A stretch of 64,000 nt of DNA from Anaerolineales bacterium (GTDB taxonomy: Bacteria > Chloroflexota > Anaerolineae > Anaerolineales > Villigracilaceae), in NCBI GenBank assembly GCA_023382595.1, contig JAHDWB010000003.1, forward strand, positions 248,001 through 312,000. The letters run 5' to 3'. Numbering within the stretch: the first letter of the stretch is position 1; each line of letters starts with the position of its first letter. The position numbers and the translations under genes are program-made. Under the pieces are notes generated by a model. It was not told where the DNA came from and did no database searches. It saw nothing but the letters and a program-made list of their open reading frames with translations. Below, in pieces: positions 1 to 9,377 of this stretch.

Positions 1-755
1 CTCAGCACTTGTTCGGCTTTGATGGGCAGACGAAGCCGCATCCGCTCGGTGAATTGCAAAAAATTGACGATGGGCATGTACGGCAGGCGAAGTTTCCAAA
101 CGCGCTTGCCAAGCGCAAATGCCACCGTGTCGATGACCTGGTTGTAGGTCAACGGGGCTTTGCCCGCGATGTTGTAACTCTTGCCGATGGTAATGTCGTT
201 TTGCAGGGCGAGCAGCACGGCTTGAGCAACATCGTCCACAAAGATGGGCTGCTGCAAAGACTCACCGTCACCGAAGATGGGGATGATGGGCGAAAATCGC
301 AACAGACGAATCAGCCGCCACATATTGCGGTCGCGCGGACTGCCGTAGATCATGGTCGGGCGCAGGATGGTGTAGTCCAGTCCGCTGGCTTGGATGGTTT
401 CTTCGGCGGTAAGACGGGCGGATTTGCTGTCCGCGTTCAACTGCGTGAAGATGGCGGTGGTACTGATGAAAAGTCCGCGCTTCACGCCCGCCTCTTTTGC
501 GGAACTCAGAATTGATTCTGCGTGCCCGAAGCCGAGCGATGCGATGTTGACGAGCGCATCCACGCCGCGCAGGGCGGAGGTCAGCGCTTCTGTATCGGAA
601 AGGTCACCTGTCACCCACTCTACGGGCAGTTTGCCAAGCCGTGAGCGGTCACTGGTCTCGCGCACAAAACAGCAGACTTCGTATCCGCTATTCAAGAGAA
701 GTGGGACGACGCGCAAGCCGGTAAATCCCGTTGCGCCTGTAATGAGGACTTTCAT
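1..755 (-). CDS. NAD-dependent epimerase/dehydratase, 3' end outside the window
   Basis: Translating the minus strand from the ATG at 755 gives an open frame that runs off the left edge, so about 251 residues are visible and the C-terminus is missing. The N-terminus reads MKVLITGATGFTG, the GxxGxxG nucleotide-binding loop of extended short-chain dehydrogenases. Further on, ISTTAIFTQ, then ILRPTMIYG, then QPIFVDDVAQAV are the usual landmarks of this family (active-site region, substrate-side loop, and the HVDDVA-like segment). Such proteins epimerise or dehydrate nucleotide sugars or reduce related substrates; the exact substrate cannot be told. It lies about 100 bp downstream of a glycosyltransferase gene on the same strand, separated by a palindromic repeat, which fits a polysaccharide role. 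The family call is firm and the function is open. Confidence 0.85.
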   Translation of the reverse strand, partial: MKVLITGATGFTGLRVVPLLLNSGYEVCCFVRETSDRSRLGKLPVEWVTGDLSDTEALTSALRGVDALVNIASLGFGHAESILSSAKEAGVKRGLFISTTAIFTQLNADSKSARLTAEETIQASGLDYTILRPTMIYGSPRDRNMWRLIRLLRFSPIIPIFGDGESLQQPIFVDDVAQAVLLALQNDITIGKSYNIAGKAPLTYNQVIDTVAFALGKRVWKLRLPYMPIVNFLQFTERMRLRLPIKAEQVL

Positions 756-767
756 AAACTCCATTTC

Positions 768-853
768 ATGTCATTGCGAGCAGGACGATAGTCTGACGAA
801 GCAATCCCCAGTAATTTTGAGATTGCTTCGCCGCTACGCGGCTCGCAACGACA
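768..853. repeat. Palindromic intergenic repeat
   Basis: An imperfect inverted repeat fills the space between the glycosyltransferase and epimerase genes. Its left half contains GTCATTGCGAGC and CGAAGCAATC, and its right half contains GATTGCTTCG and GCTCGCAACGAC. The glycosyltransferase stop codon lies immediately beside it. The layout resembles the two repeats at 38397-38468 and 38831-38902, although the words differ. Confidence 0.8.
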
Positions 854-2074
854 TTATTGCTTTATTAATCTTTCAAGCAAACCGAGCGTTTCATTCAACT
901 TATCGCGCCGATCCAAATTTCTGACCAGATATTCGCGGGCGTTCGCACCCATCTTTTTGACCTGCTCAGGATTCTGCGAAAGCGCGAGGATTTTCTGCGC
1001 GAGCATGGCATCATCGGCAGGCTTTACATACACACCGCCGCGCGAAGTTTCGATCAACTCACGCGTGATCCCGTCAATGACAATGACGCTGGCGCGTCCC
1101 GCCGCCATGTAATCGAAGACCTTGTTCGGGTAGGTGGTGCGGAAGGCGGGAATATCTTGCAGGATGGCGAGGCAGGCGTCGGCGGAGGCAACGATGCGCG
1201 GCATATCTTTTTTGGGGCGCGTGCCCGCAAAGATGACATTGTGCAAATCCATACGCTGCGCTTCGTCTTCGAGACGCGTGCGTTCTTTTCCGTCTCCAAA
1301 CAATACAAAGCTGATGCTTTCTTCCTTCTTCAATCTCTCCGCCGCACGCAAAAGCGTATCAATATCATTTGCCTGTCCAAGCGCGCCAGCATACAAAACC
1401 ACGAATTTATCTTCGACCTTGAGTTCCCTGCGAATGGACGAACCATCGATGGACGGATTGAACATGTCCACATCGGTACCATAGGGGATGTAAGTCACTT
1501 TATTTTCGGGTACGCCTTTGGCAAGCATATAATCGCGGTACGCGGGCGAGTTGACTAGAATATGCGTGGCGCGTCTGTAGAGGAACATTTCCAGCCAGCG
1601 CGAAAGCGCAATGATGACAGGGTTCTTCAACACGCCCATGCTGATGCCAAACTCGGGCCACAGATCGCGCACTTCGAGCAGGAACGGTTTGCGGCGCAAT
1701 GCCGCCACCACCCACGCCGAAACCGCTTGAAAGATCGGCGGCGTGGTGCCCATCACAAGGTCCAAATCTTTGACGCGCAAGGCAGTCCAAATGGACGAAA
1801 ACATAAAACTGAAGAAGGCGATCACGCGCCAGAAATAACTGCGGTGAATGGCGGGATAAATATATGAACGCAACACGCGCACACCATCGAAGTTCTGCTC
1901 GGCATAAAGTCCGCGGCGATCCACCGTGCGCTGCCCCGTCTGATAATTCAGATCACTGGCAACGATGACGAGTTCATGTCCGCGTGTCTTGAGGAATTGT
2001 CCCATTTCGAAATGACGCGTGTGCCCCGGTTCTTCGGGCGAGACAAAGACCTGGTTGATCAACAAGATTTTCAT
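854..2074 (-). CDS. GT4-family glycosyltransferase
   Basis: The 406-residue protein begins MKILLINQVFVSPEEPGHTRHFEMGQFL, the N-terminal GT-B fold start seen in WbuB/WcaL-like glycosyltransferases. It transfers a sugar from a nucleotide-sugar donor, most likely at the cytoplasmic membrane during surface polysaccharide assembly. The second Rossmann half is visible from about residue 225 (KFVVLYAGALGQANDIDTLLRA), followed by FAGTRPKKDMPRIVASAD and PNKVFDYMAAGRASVIV, the donor-binding segment of GT4 enzymes. Length is normal for the family. A hydrophobic stretch near residues 85-125 suggests membrane association. It is followed on the same strand by an epimerase gene. Acceptor and donor cannot be predicted. 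Confidence 0.9.
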   Translation of the reverse strand: MKILLINQVFVSPEEPGHTRHFEMGQFLKTRGHELVIVASDLNYQTGQRTVDRRGLYAEQNFDGVRVLRSYIYPAIHRSYFWRVIAFFSFMFSSIWTALRVKDLDLVMGTTPPIFQAVSAWVVAALRRKPFLLEVRDLWPEFGISMGVLKNPVIIALSRWLEMFLYRRATHILVNSPAYRDYMLAKGVPENKVTYIPYGTDVDMFNPSIDGSSIRRELKVEDKFVVLYAGALGQANDIDTLLRAAERLKKEESISFVLFGDGKERTRLEDEAQRMDLHNVIFAGTRPKKDMPRIVASADACLAILQDIPAFRTTYPNKVFDYMAAGRASVIVIDGITRELIETSRGGVYVKPADDAMLAQKILALSQNPEQVKKMGANAREYLVRNLDRRDKLNETLGLLERLIKQ

Positions 2075-2298
2075 TCGGATTGGGATTATAAACCGCTTCT
2101 TCCCTACGGGACGGTTGATACGCTTCGAACAGGCTGATCGCAGGCGAGGAATGATCCTGCATGGTCAAGTCCCTTCTCGCAAAGATTCACTCGAATTCCC
2201 CTCTCTCATTTCCATCTGGCTACGCGCATGATTTAATCCTGATAGTCTTTGAGAGTCTCCGTGCGTAGAATTAGCGTCGAAGAAAGGAACTACAAACA

Positions 2299-2709
2299 AT
2301 GGAAATCCCACGACACTGGCGTCTTAAAAAACAACGATACGGACTCGTTGGCGAGGTTTGTCCGCATTGCGATCACAAGATCTTTCCCCCGCGCGACGTC
2401 TGCCCGAACTGCGGCGACGAAGCCAAAGACCTGTTCACGTTCAGCGGCAAAGGTGAAGTCTATTCCTACACCACCATCTACGAAGCCCCCGCAGGCTACG
2501 AATCCCAAGCTCCCTACACCGTCGCGCTCGTCAAACTGGACGAAGGTCCCATGCTCACCGCGCAGTTGACCGATGTGGATAACTCCGAAGTCCAGATCGG
2601 CATGCCCGTGGAGATGGTGACGAGGAAAATGCGGAACGATGGCGATGAGAGAGGGTTGATTGTATATGGATATAAGTTCCGACCTCAAAATTTTGTACCC
2701 CAGCAGTAG
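2299..2709 (+). CDS. Zn-ribbon/OB-fold protein (DUF35 type)
   Basis: This 136-residue protein has an N-terminal rubredoxin-like zinc ribbon (CPHC about residue 21 and CPNC about residue 36) followed by an OB-fold segment (GEVYSYTTIYEAPAGY, then VALVKLDEGPMLTAQL). That is the DUF35 architecture, whose members usually bind acyl-CoA and assist a thiolase or HMG-CoA synthase. No thiolase gene is next to it here, so the partner must lie elsewhere. The start is supported by a GAAAGGAAC ribosome-binding sequence. It stands alone on the plus strand between minus-strand genes. Confidence 0.85.
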   Translation: MEIPRHWRLKKQRYGLVGEVCPHCDHKIFPPRDVCPNCGDEAKDLFTFSGKGEVYSYTTIYEAPAGYESQAPYTVALVKLDEGPMLTAQLTDVDNSEVQIGMPVEMVTRKMRNDGDERGLIVYGYKFRPQNFVPQQ

Positions 2710-2960
2710 AGCCTCCGCTCTCAGCATCTTTTCGTAGAATATCGAGAAGATTCAGTCGGATCTGTACAAAAAGATTTCGGTCTATATCGATATCAACACG
2801 CTCAACCAAAGTATCAACAACCCGTTTTTTAAGCACAAAAATATCATGTTGCTCCTCAGGCGTCTGGGGAGCAACAAGTTTTCTTCATCAACACCCAATC
2901 GCAAACCTGCCAAATACTCCATAAATTTCTCTTTCCAATCATTAAGGAGTTAAGAAAACG
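2703..2960 (-). pseudogene. Remnant of a serine recombinase C-terminus
   Basis: This stretch has no intact gene but carries a decayed coding signal on the minus strand. One frame reads NDWKEKFMEYLAGLRLGV and is open only between a stop and about position 2850. A neighbouring frame then reads KKRVVDTLVERVDIDID and continues to LFVQIRLNLLDILRKD. The second part resembles the end of large serine recombinases, where a similar LVERV segment closes the protein. The two pieces join only by a frameshift, and the N-terminal catalytic domain is absent. The 3' end runs into the DUF35 gene. Family assignment is by pattern only. Confidence 0.45.
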
Positions 2961-3070
2961 AACGTAGGCGGCGGAGATTTCTCTCCGCCGCTCTTGATTA
3001 CCCACATAACACTCTGAAGATCACAGGCTGATCACGAGATGGCAGATAAACCTTCTTTGAAAAATTGACG

Positions 3071-5038
3071 TTATGACCTCGCTGAGGCTTGAGGCGCAAT
3101 GGAAAAGGAGGGAAGAGTTTTGTCTTCGTACGGCTGCTCTCTCAGCAGCCGCATTCCGTTCACGATGACAATCAAAACCGAGGCTTCGTGGATCAACATC
3201 CCGCCCGCCATGTGGACTTTCCCAAACAACACACCAAGCAGCAACATACTCACGGTCGTCAGCGCGATGAAGACATTTTGATAGATGTTTCGCAGGGTGG
3301 CTTTCGACAGACGAATCGCTTCGGGCAATTTCATCATATCGTCGGACATTAGCGCAACGTCGGCAGTTTCAATAGCGATGTCGGTTCCAGCCGCGCCCAT
3401 GGCAATGCCAATATCCGCAGCAGCGAGCGCGGGCGCATCGTTGATTCCGTCGCCGACCATCGCGACCACGTGACCATCTTTTTGTAGATCACGAATGGCG
3501 GAAAGTTTATCATCGGGCAGCAACTCGGCACGCACATCTTCAATGCCTGCCTGGCATGCGATGCTTTGCGCGGTCAGGCGATCATCGCCGGTGAGCATAA
3601 CAATTCGCTTCAGCCCAACCTCTTTCAAGCGGCGAATCATTGATGCAGTCGTTTCACGGATCGGGTCAGCAATGCCGAGCACGCCAATGACTCTCCCATC
3701 GAGTGCGACCAGCACGGCAGTCTTCCCCTCGGACTTCAAGCGGTTCAACACATCGCGGGCTTGATCGTCCACCGAGACCTTCAACTGCCTCATCAATTCA
3801 AGCGTTCCAACACTGATGATGTGGCCGTCATATTGCGCCTGCACACCTCGACCCGTGAACGTGTCGAAATGTTGTGCTGTGGGGATTTCGCCCAGCGATT
3901 CCGCCGCAGATAATATCGAACGCGCCAGCGGATGCTCCGAACCCGCCTCCACGATGCCCGCCCAATGCAGGACGGTTGCCTGGGCTGAGTCCCAACTTCC
4001 AGAAACGGCGGGCAGGTTCGGATCCAAGAAAGAAGCGAACGGAATCACATCCGTCACGCGCGGTTTGCCCTGCGTCAATGTGCCGGTCTTATCCAATGCC
4101 AGTGCGGAAATCTTCCCGGCGTTCTCGAGATATTCGCCGCCTTTGATCAGGATGCCGCTCTTCGCAGCGCGTCCGATGCCTGCCACGACCGAAACGGGCG
4201 TGGAGATGACAAGCGCGCCTGGGCAGCCGATCACGAGCAATGTGAGCGCGAGTTCGATGTTGCGTGTGATGGTATAGGTTACGATGCTGAGCGCGATTAT
4301 GAAAGGCGTATACCAGTTTGCGAAGCGTTCGATGAAACGCTGTGTGGGCGCTTTTTCGTCCTGCGCTTCCTCGACGCGGCGGATGATGCGCGCAAGCATG
4401 GTGTCGGCACCGATGCCTGTGGCGCGTACTTTGAGTAAACCATTTTGGTTGATGGTTCCCGCGAAGACTTTGGAGCCGATTGATTTTTCTTCGGGTATGG
4501 GTTCGCCCGTGATGGTGCTTTCGTCCACCGCAGAGCGACCATTTATCACTTCGCCGTCCACGGGGACTCTTGTACCGGGCTTGACCAGCACGGTCTCATC
4601 CGATGTGACTTCGTTCGGCATCACTTCCACTTGTTTGCCGTCGCGGACAACGACCGCGGTTGTCGGCGCGAGATCGAGCAAACCGCTCAAGACTTTGCGC
4701 GTCTGGCTGAGCGTGCGCGCTTCAAGATACGCGCCGAAGATAAAAAGGAAGGTCACTGCGGCAGCTTCCCAATATTCGCCGATCCAAAGCGCGCCGAGCG
4801 TGGCGATCGTGACCAGCAGTTCGATGCTGATGTGACGGTTCCGCAAACTGACGATGGCACGCACGGCAATATCCCAACCTGCGGTCAATGCCGCGCCGAT
4901 CATCGCCACATTGAAGATTGTCCGCCAGTCAAAAAAATAATCCGCACCGAACGCGATAAGGATCAATGCGCCGCTGATGATGGTCAGCAGTTTACGACGC
5001 TGTTGTAAATTTGAGAATACCGATTTGATTTTGTTCAT
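3071..5038 (-). CDS. Heavy-metal-translocating P1B-type ATPase
   Basis: The 655-residue protein is an ATP-driven metal exporter of the inner membrane. Visible landmarks are the actuator motif TGEPIPEE, the phosphorylated Asp316 in DKTGTLTQGK, the MLTGDD and MVGDGINDAPAL segments of the catalytic domain, and hydrophobic segments at both ends. The transmembrane metal motif is C272-P-G rather than the common CPC, and the last helix contains IHEASVLIVIVNGMRLL. That is unlike the MxxSS-type helix of copper exporters, so a Zn/Cd/Co-like substrate is more likely than copper, but this is inference. It has no N-terminal HMA domain; the small HMA protein encoded upstream on the same strand may supply that function. 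Confidence 0.93.
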   Translation of the reverse strand: MNKIKSVFSNLQQRRKLLTIISGALILIAFGADYFFDWRTIFNVAMIGAALTAGWDIAVRAIVSLRNRHISIELLVTIATLGALWIGEYWEAAAVTFLFIFGAYLEARTLSQTRKVLSGLLDLAPTTAVVVRDGKQVEVMPNEVTSDETVLVKPGTRVPVDGEVINGRSAVDESTITGEPIPEEKSIGSKVFAGTINQNGLLKVRATGIGADTMLARIIRRVEEAQDEKAPTQRFIERFANWYTPFIIALSIVTYTITRNIELALTLLVIGCPGALVISTPVSVVAGIGRAAKSGILIKGGEYLENAGKISALALDKTGTLTQGKPRVTDVIPFASFLDPNLPAVSGSWDSAQATVLHWAGIVEAGSEHPLARSILSAAESLGEIPTAQHFDTFTGRGVQAQYDGHIISVGTLELMRQLKVSVDDQARDVLNRLKSEGKTAVLVALDGRVIGVLGIADPIRETTASMIRRLKEVGLKRIVMLTGDDRLTAQSIACQAGIEDVRAELLPDDKLSAIRDLQKDGHVVAMVGDGINDAPALAAADIGIAMGAAGTDIAIETADVALMSDDMMKLPEAIRLSKATLRNIYQNVFIALTTVSMLLLGVLFGKVHMAGGMLIHEASVLIVIVNGMRLLREQPYEDKTLPSFSIAPQASARS

Positions 5039-5166
5039 ATTGCACCTCGTTCAAACCTTCTCCGCAGATTTCACAGATTGAAGAAGTTCAGTGAAAAATC
5101 TGTGGATAACTTCGATCAGGTCTTTTGGAGAGCGGGAACCAATTTCACGCTCTCCACTTTGTCAAC

Positions 5167-5385
5167 TTAGAATATGGCTTCGCGTGCTTCGTATCCGACA
5201 GACCTGACTGCCTTGACGAGATCTTCGGCATTGACCACCTGCGGGTCATGCTGGACCTCGATCTTGCCCGTGTTGAAAAACACCTTCGCCTCGCTGACAC
5301 CGCCCAGCGCCTTGAGCGCGCCCTCGATCTTTGCGACGCACGAGGGGCAAGAGAGTTCCTGACTGCGTAAAAGGGTCTTTTTCAT
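5167..5385 (-). CDS. HMA-domain metal chaperone
   Basis: This 72-residue protein is a single heavy-metal-associated domain with the metal-binding CPSC near residues 13-16 and the typical VxYDP-like strand (IEVQHDPQVV). It probably hands metal to the ATPase encoded 128 bp downstream, which lacks its own HMA domain. The frame stays open further upstream, but the ATG at 5385 is preferred because a GAAAGGA ribosome-binding sequence sits at the right distance and the domain starts there. An FNR-like box and a -10 element lie upstream (5425-5466). Confidence 0.88.
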   Translation of the reverse strand: MKKTLLRSQELSCPSCVAKIEGALKALGGVSEAKVFFNTGKIEVQHDPQVVNAEDLVKAVRSVGYEAREAIF

Positions 5386-5424
5386 GGCTTGGTTTCCTTT
5401 CATACTCAATTTGAATGTACACAC

Positions 5425-5466
5425 ACTATACCGGTCTGAAGGGATTCGTTCCATGATGCACATCAA
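5425..5466 (-). promoter_or_regulatory. FNR-like operator with -10 element upstream of the metal-export genes
   Basis: Read on the minus strand, TTGATGTGCATCAT (5466-5453) matches the FNR consensus TTGAT-N4-ATCAA with one mismatch. After 22 bases comes TATAGT (5430-5425). A start site about 7 bases past the -10 would put the box centre near -41.5, the class II activator position. The neighbouring Crp/Fnr protein has the ExxSR recognition-helix pattern that reads TTGAT. Binding is inferred, not shown. Confidence 0.6.
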
Positions 5467-5532
5467 TTAAGTGCATGAAATAAAAAAGTGCGGATTTTCA
5501 TCCGCACTTGGTTGGAAGGGGTCAGTGGTATT

Positions 5533-6306
5533 TCAGCCTGCTTCGGCGTTGGCGGCTTGTTCCAATGCCTTTTGATCAAGAATGGACACCCACTTTCTAC
5601 CAGTCTGGATCAAGCCGTCTTTCTGGAACTGACTCATCACACGGCTGGCGGACTCAGTGGTTGTGCCAGTCATTGCCGCCAAATCGTCGCGCGTCAGCGG
5701 CGCCTCGATCAACAAGCCTACGTCGCTTCGCCTGCCAAACTTTTTTCCCAGGACAAGCAGTACATTTGCGACTCGTCCCTCGACCGTCAGCGCGCTCAAT
5801 TGTCGGACGCGTTCCTGCGCATCGCGCAATCGCAAAGCAGTGGTCTCCAAAACTTTCAGGGCGACCTTGGGATGTTTTTCCAGCACGTGTCGAAAATCGG
5901 CGGCGCTGATCGAAAGCACACAGGATTGGGTCTGGGCTTCGGCGGTATCCGGGTACACATCCCCGCTCAGGGCGGAGAGCGAACCGAAAAATTCGCCGGG
6001 AGTCAACATATCCAGCAGGACGTTTTTGCCCGAGAGCGAATGACGCATCAGTTTGACACGTCCGTCTGCCACCACGAAGAGGCGCTCGGCGGGATCTCCC
6101 GCGAAGCAAATGGTTTCGTTGGGGGCGTATCCATATTCGTGGAATAAGTGGTTCACATGCTTAACATCCGCATGAGGGAGATCGGCAAAGAAAGGCAAAC
6201 CGTGCAGGATTTGTAAACGCAAATCCACCGAGCACTGATGTGTCTCGGTCACTTCGATACGGAAGGGTGTTTTTCTGCGAGGAGTCATCTGATCAGGATT
6301 ATTCAA
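5533..6306 (-). CDS. Crp/Fnr-family transcription regulator
   Basis: The 257-residue protein has a cyclic-nucleotide-binding-like beta-roll (about residues 35-150, with GEFFGSLSALSG) and a C-terminal winged helix. The recognition helix reads TTTESASRVMSQFQ, giving E218-xx-S221-R222, the ExxSR arrangement of FNR that contacts TTGAT half-sites. The N-terminal Cys cluster of FNR is absent (single cysteines near 25 and 68), so an FNR-type iron-sulfur cluster is unlikely and the signal is unknown. The gene follows the acyl-CoA synthetase gene by 42 bp on the same strand and may be cotranscribed with it. The metal-export genes with an FNR-like box lie just downstream. Confidence 0.9.
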   Translation of the reverse strand: MNNPDQMTPRRKTPFRIEVTETHQCSVDLRLQILHGLPFFADLPHADVKHVNHLFHEYGYAPNETICFAGDPAERLFVVADGRVKLMRHSLSGKNVLLDMLTPGEFFGSLSALSGDVYPDTAEAQTQSCVLSISAADFRHVLEKHPKVALKVLETTALRLRDAQERVRQLSALTVEGRVANVLLVLGKKFGRRSDVGLLIEAPLTRDDLAAMTGTTTESASRVMSQFQKDGLIQTGRKWVSILDQKALEQAANAEAG

Positions 6307-6348
6307 CTTAAAAGTAAGCGGTGAGCAATTAAAGAATTAAATCGGACG

Positions 6349-9090
6349 CTATAACTCGATCCTGGCTGTCAACAACCTTTTGTTTTCGTCCGGCTCGATG
6401 CTGAAACCAAGTTTTTGAAAGATATGCTGCATCACCTGATTGTCGCTTGTTAAAACTGCGCTGAGGTGGTCGAGTTTTTCCTGCCTGGCAACTTCCACCG
6501 CCCGGCGCACCAACTCGCCGCCAAGTCCGATACCCTGATATGGATCGGCGATCAGAATGCTCAACCGCGCGCCATTTGTCCCATGCAACTTGCTCAAACG
6601 GACCACACCAAGAATGGCATGTTCCCCGTCGTCGCTCCCGCTCTCCGCCACCAGGGTAATTTCACGGTCATAATCGCAGTGACAGATGCGGGCAAGCCGT
6701 TCGTGCACGACGCGTTCCTGGAACATCATGGGTTGCAGATAACGCATGAAGACACTGCGATCTGACAGTGCGGCATGGAATTTTACGAGCAGCGACTCAT
6801 CCTCGGGCAGGATGGGACGAATGGCGACTTCCATTTTGTTTTTCGCAGTCCACGATCCAACATATTGGATCGGATAGGGACGGATGGCAAGTTTGGGTAA
6901 GTCCTCCTCCTTCGTATCCCGGTCATACAATACAACGCGGGCATCCAACGCCAGCAGTTTTTCAGGTGAAGCGATCAGGGGATTGATATCCAGTTCCTTG
7001 ATCCAGCGCTGCTCCGTGATCAATTGTGAGAAACGAACAAGCAAGCGTTCGAGTGCGGCGAGATTCACAGGGTCACGCCCGCGGACACCTTTCAGGGCGG
7101 TATGGATGCGGGTATTTTCCATCATCCGCCGTGCCAGAGTAGTCGTCAAGGGCGGAAGGGCAAGCGCACTGTCTTTGAAGACCTCCACCAGTTGACCGCC
7201 CAGCCCAAATAACAGGACGGGACCAAACTGCGGATCAATGCTGCTGCCCAAAATTAATTCGTATCCCTCGACCTTTTCCATCGGCTGGACAGTTACCCCC
7301 AAAAAGTCCTCAGACCCAGCCTTCTCCGTGACCGATTGCCTGATTCTCAAGTAAGCGTTGCGCACAGCCTGCGCGTCGGTCAAATTCAGCTGAACGCCAC
7401 CGACATCTGTCTTGTGAGTGATCGTCTCCGAATGCAGTTTAAGCACTACGGGATAACCGATGGCGTCCGCTGCCTGAACCGCAGCCTCCTCGCTGTCTGC
7501 GATGCGCGTTTCCACGGTAGAAATGCCGTAAGAAGCCAGCAGTTGTTTGGATTCATACTCGGTCAGGATGACGCGTCCCGCATCCCGCGCGGACTTGATG
7601 ATGTCCGCCGCGCGCTCGCGATCCACCTGCCCCTGCGCCTCATCCCCGACAGGCATGGGCGTTTCATACAAACTGTGCAGATTTTCCGCATAGTGCGACA
7701 TGTAATTAAAGACGCGCGCGGCGGTGTCGGGATAGGGAAAGGTTGGGATGTTGGCTTTATTGAGAATCGCCTCCCCGGGAGCGACTTCATTTCCGCCCAT
7801 CCAGGATGCGATGACGGGCTTCCCCAATGACTGGGCATAGGGTATCAATTCATCGGCGGTCCGCGTGGGGTCCGTCATGGCTTGAGGTGTCAGAATGACG
7901 AGGATGCCATCGCTGTTGGAATCCTTGGCGGCGATTTCAAGCGCTTTTCCGTAACGCTCCGGGCTGGCATCTCCCAAAATATCCACTGGATTGTTACGAC
8001 TCCATGCGGCTGGCAGAAGTTGGTTGAACTCCTCCATGGTTTCATTGGAAAGTTTCGCCAATTCGCCGCCGTCGGTGATCAGCGCGTCTGTGGCAAGCAC
8101 ACCGGGACCACCGGCATTGGTCAGGATCGTCAGGCGGCGTCCCTTTGGGCGCGGCTGTTTTCCCAGCACCTCCGCCATGTAGAACAACTCGGCGATCCGG
8201 CTGACGCGCAGCACTCCGCTTCGGCGGAAAGCAACCTCGAGCACTTCGTCACTGCCGGTCAACGATCCGGTGTGAGAGGCGGCGGCTTTCGCGGCTCCCT
8301 CCGTGCGCCCCGGTTTGATGACAATGACCGGTTTTGCCAGCCCAACTTCACGGGCGGCGGAGAGAAACGCGCGGGCATTGCCGATCGTCTCCATGTAAAT
8401 CACAATGCTCTGGGTATGCGGATCGTTGCCAAGATAATAAATGAGGTCGCTCCAATCCACATCCAGCATCGAGCCGATGGATACGAACGCACTGAACCCG
8501 ACGTTTTCGCGCAGACTCCAATCAAGGATGGCGGTGCATAACGCTCCGCTTTGGCTGATGAAGCCCACACTGCCGCGCCGCGCCATCGTGCTGGCGAAGG
8601 TGGCGTTCAGCCCTGTGATAGGACTCATCACCCCCAGGCAATTGGGTCCGATGATGCGCATGTTTCCGCGGCGCGCGTGTTCCATGACCTGGCGTTCCAA
8701 CTCAACACCTTCGGGTCCGATCTCCTTGAATCCGGCGGAAATGATAATGGCGCCTTTTATGCCCAAGTCCACTGCCTCTTTGATAATGACAGGCACGGTC
8801 GCGGCGGGAGTGACCACCACAACCAGATCCACCGCTTCAGGCACGGCGCTGAGATTGGGATAAGCTTTGATGCCGAGCACGCTCGAACGCTTCGGATTTA
8901 CGGGATAGATGGTCCCGCCGAACGAACTGCTGATCAAATTCCAGACAATGGTGCGGCCAACGCTTCCAGCCGTTTCCGTTGCCCCGACGACGGCAACACT
9001 TTTCGGCGCAAAGATGACATCCAGGGGATGGCGTCCATAATGGAGTACATCATGGGCAGGATCAAAACCGGGCGGTACAAGAGCGTCCAT
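6349..9090 (-). CDS. ADP-forming acyl-CoA synthetase fused to a GNAT acetyltransferase
   Basis: The 913-residue protein has, in order, a CoA-binding domain (about 25-120, [19 protein letters not shown]), succinyl-CoA-ligase-like domains (about 150-460), an ATP-grasp domain (about 500-720, [21 protein letters not shown]) and a C-terminal GNAT domain (about 750-913, with [16 protein letters not shown] for acetyl-CoA binding). This is the architecture of Pat/PatZ protein lysine acetyltransferases and related acetate-CoA ligases. The [13 protein letters not shown] segment keeps the His expected to be phosphorylated in active ADP-forming synthetases, so acyl-CoA synthesis may be retained. A ribosome-binding AAAGGAAG precedes the ATG. 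A Crp/Fnr regulator gene follows. Confidence 0.92.
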   Translation of the reverse strand: MDALVPPGFDPAHDVLHYGRHPLDVIFAPKSVAVVGATETAGSVGRTIVWNLISSSFGGTIYPVNPKRSSVLGIKAYPNLSAVPEAVDLVVVVTPAATVPVIIKEAVDLGIKGAIIISAGFKEIGPEGVELERQVMEHARRGNMRIIGPNCLGVMSPITGLNATFASTMARRGSVGFISQSGALCTAILDWSLRENVGFSAFVSIGSMLDVDWSDLIYYLGNDPHTQSIVIYMETIGNARAFLSAAREVGLAKPVIVIKPGRTEGAAKAAASHTGSLTGSDEVLEVAFRRSGVLRVSRIAELFYMAEVLGKQPRPKGRRLTILTNAGGPGVLATDALITDGGELAKLSNETMEEFNQLLPAAWSRNNPVDILGDASPERYGKALEIAAKDSNSDGILVILTPQAMTDPTRTADELIPYAQSLGKPVIASWMGGNEVAPGEAILNKANIPTFPYPDTAARVFNYMSHYAENLHSLYETPMPVGDEAQGQVDRERAADIIKSARDAGRVILTEYESKQLLASYGISTVETRIADSEEAAVQAADAIGYPVVLKLHSETITHKTDVGGVQLNLTDAQAVRNAYLRIRQSVTEKAGSEDFLGVTVQPMEKVEGYELILGSSIDPQFGPVLLFGLGGQLVEVFKDSALALPPLTTTLARRMMENTRIHTALKGVRGRDPVNLAALERLLVRFSQLITEQRWIKELDINPLIASPEKLLALDARVVLYDRDTKEEDLPKLAIRPYPIQYVGSWTAKNKMEVAIRPILPEDESLLVKFHAALSDRSVFMRYLQPMMFQERVVHERLARICHCDYDREITLVAESGSDDGEHAILGVVRLSKLHGTNGARLSILIADPYQGIGLGGELVRRAVEVARQEKLDHLSAVLTSDNQVMQHIFQKLGFSIEPDENKRLLTARIEL

Positions 9091-9191
9091 TTTTACTTCC
9101 TTTGCTTACAGAGTGAACTCTTCACGGATAATTTCCATGAAATGTATATCATAAAACAAGACTTCCTGCGGAACGCCGTTTTTTTTGTTAT

Positions 9192-9377
9192 CCCCACCAC
9201 ATAGAGAACAAAATCCTGATCAAGGAATTTGTGAACGCAGCCAACAAAAGGGCGGGCGAGTTCTATACCCCATACAGTATCATCCGTTTGACAGCGACCA
9301 TTCTCGACTCTGCACGCTGGATAGGTGGTATGTTGCTCGGCATAAAGATATTGCGAGGCTTCACCGGAAAAAATTAG
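9192..9377 (+). pseudogene. Possible remnant of an N6-adenine DNA methyltransferase
   Basis: Between the synthetase gene and the flavoprotein gene a plus-strand frame reads KILIKEFVNAANKRAGEFYT followed by PYSIIRLTATILDSA and ends at a TAG inside the 3' end of the opposite gene. The GEFYTP segment followed by an hydrophobic helix is typical of HsdM-like methyltransferases. No start codon context or catalytic NPPY motif is present, so at most a fragment survives. The identification rests on one short motif. Confidence 0.3.

Noticed and set aside
3071-5385. Copper export system CopZ/CopA
   Set aside because: The HMA domain alone does not define copper, and the ATPase lacks CPC and the copper-type last helix, so only a general heavy-metal call is made.
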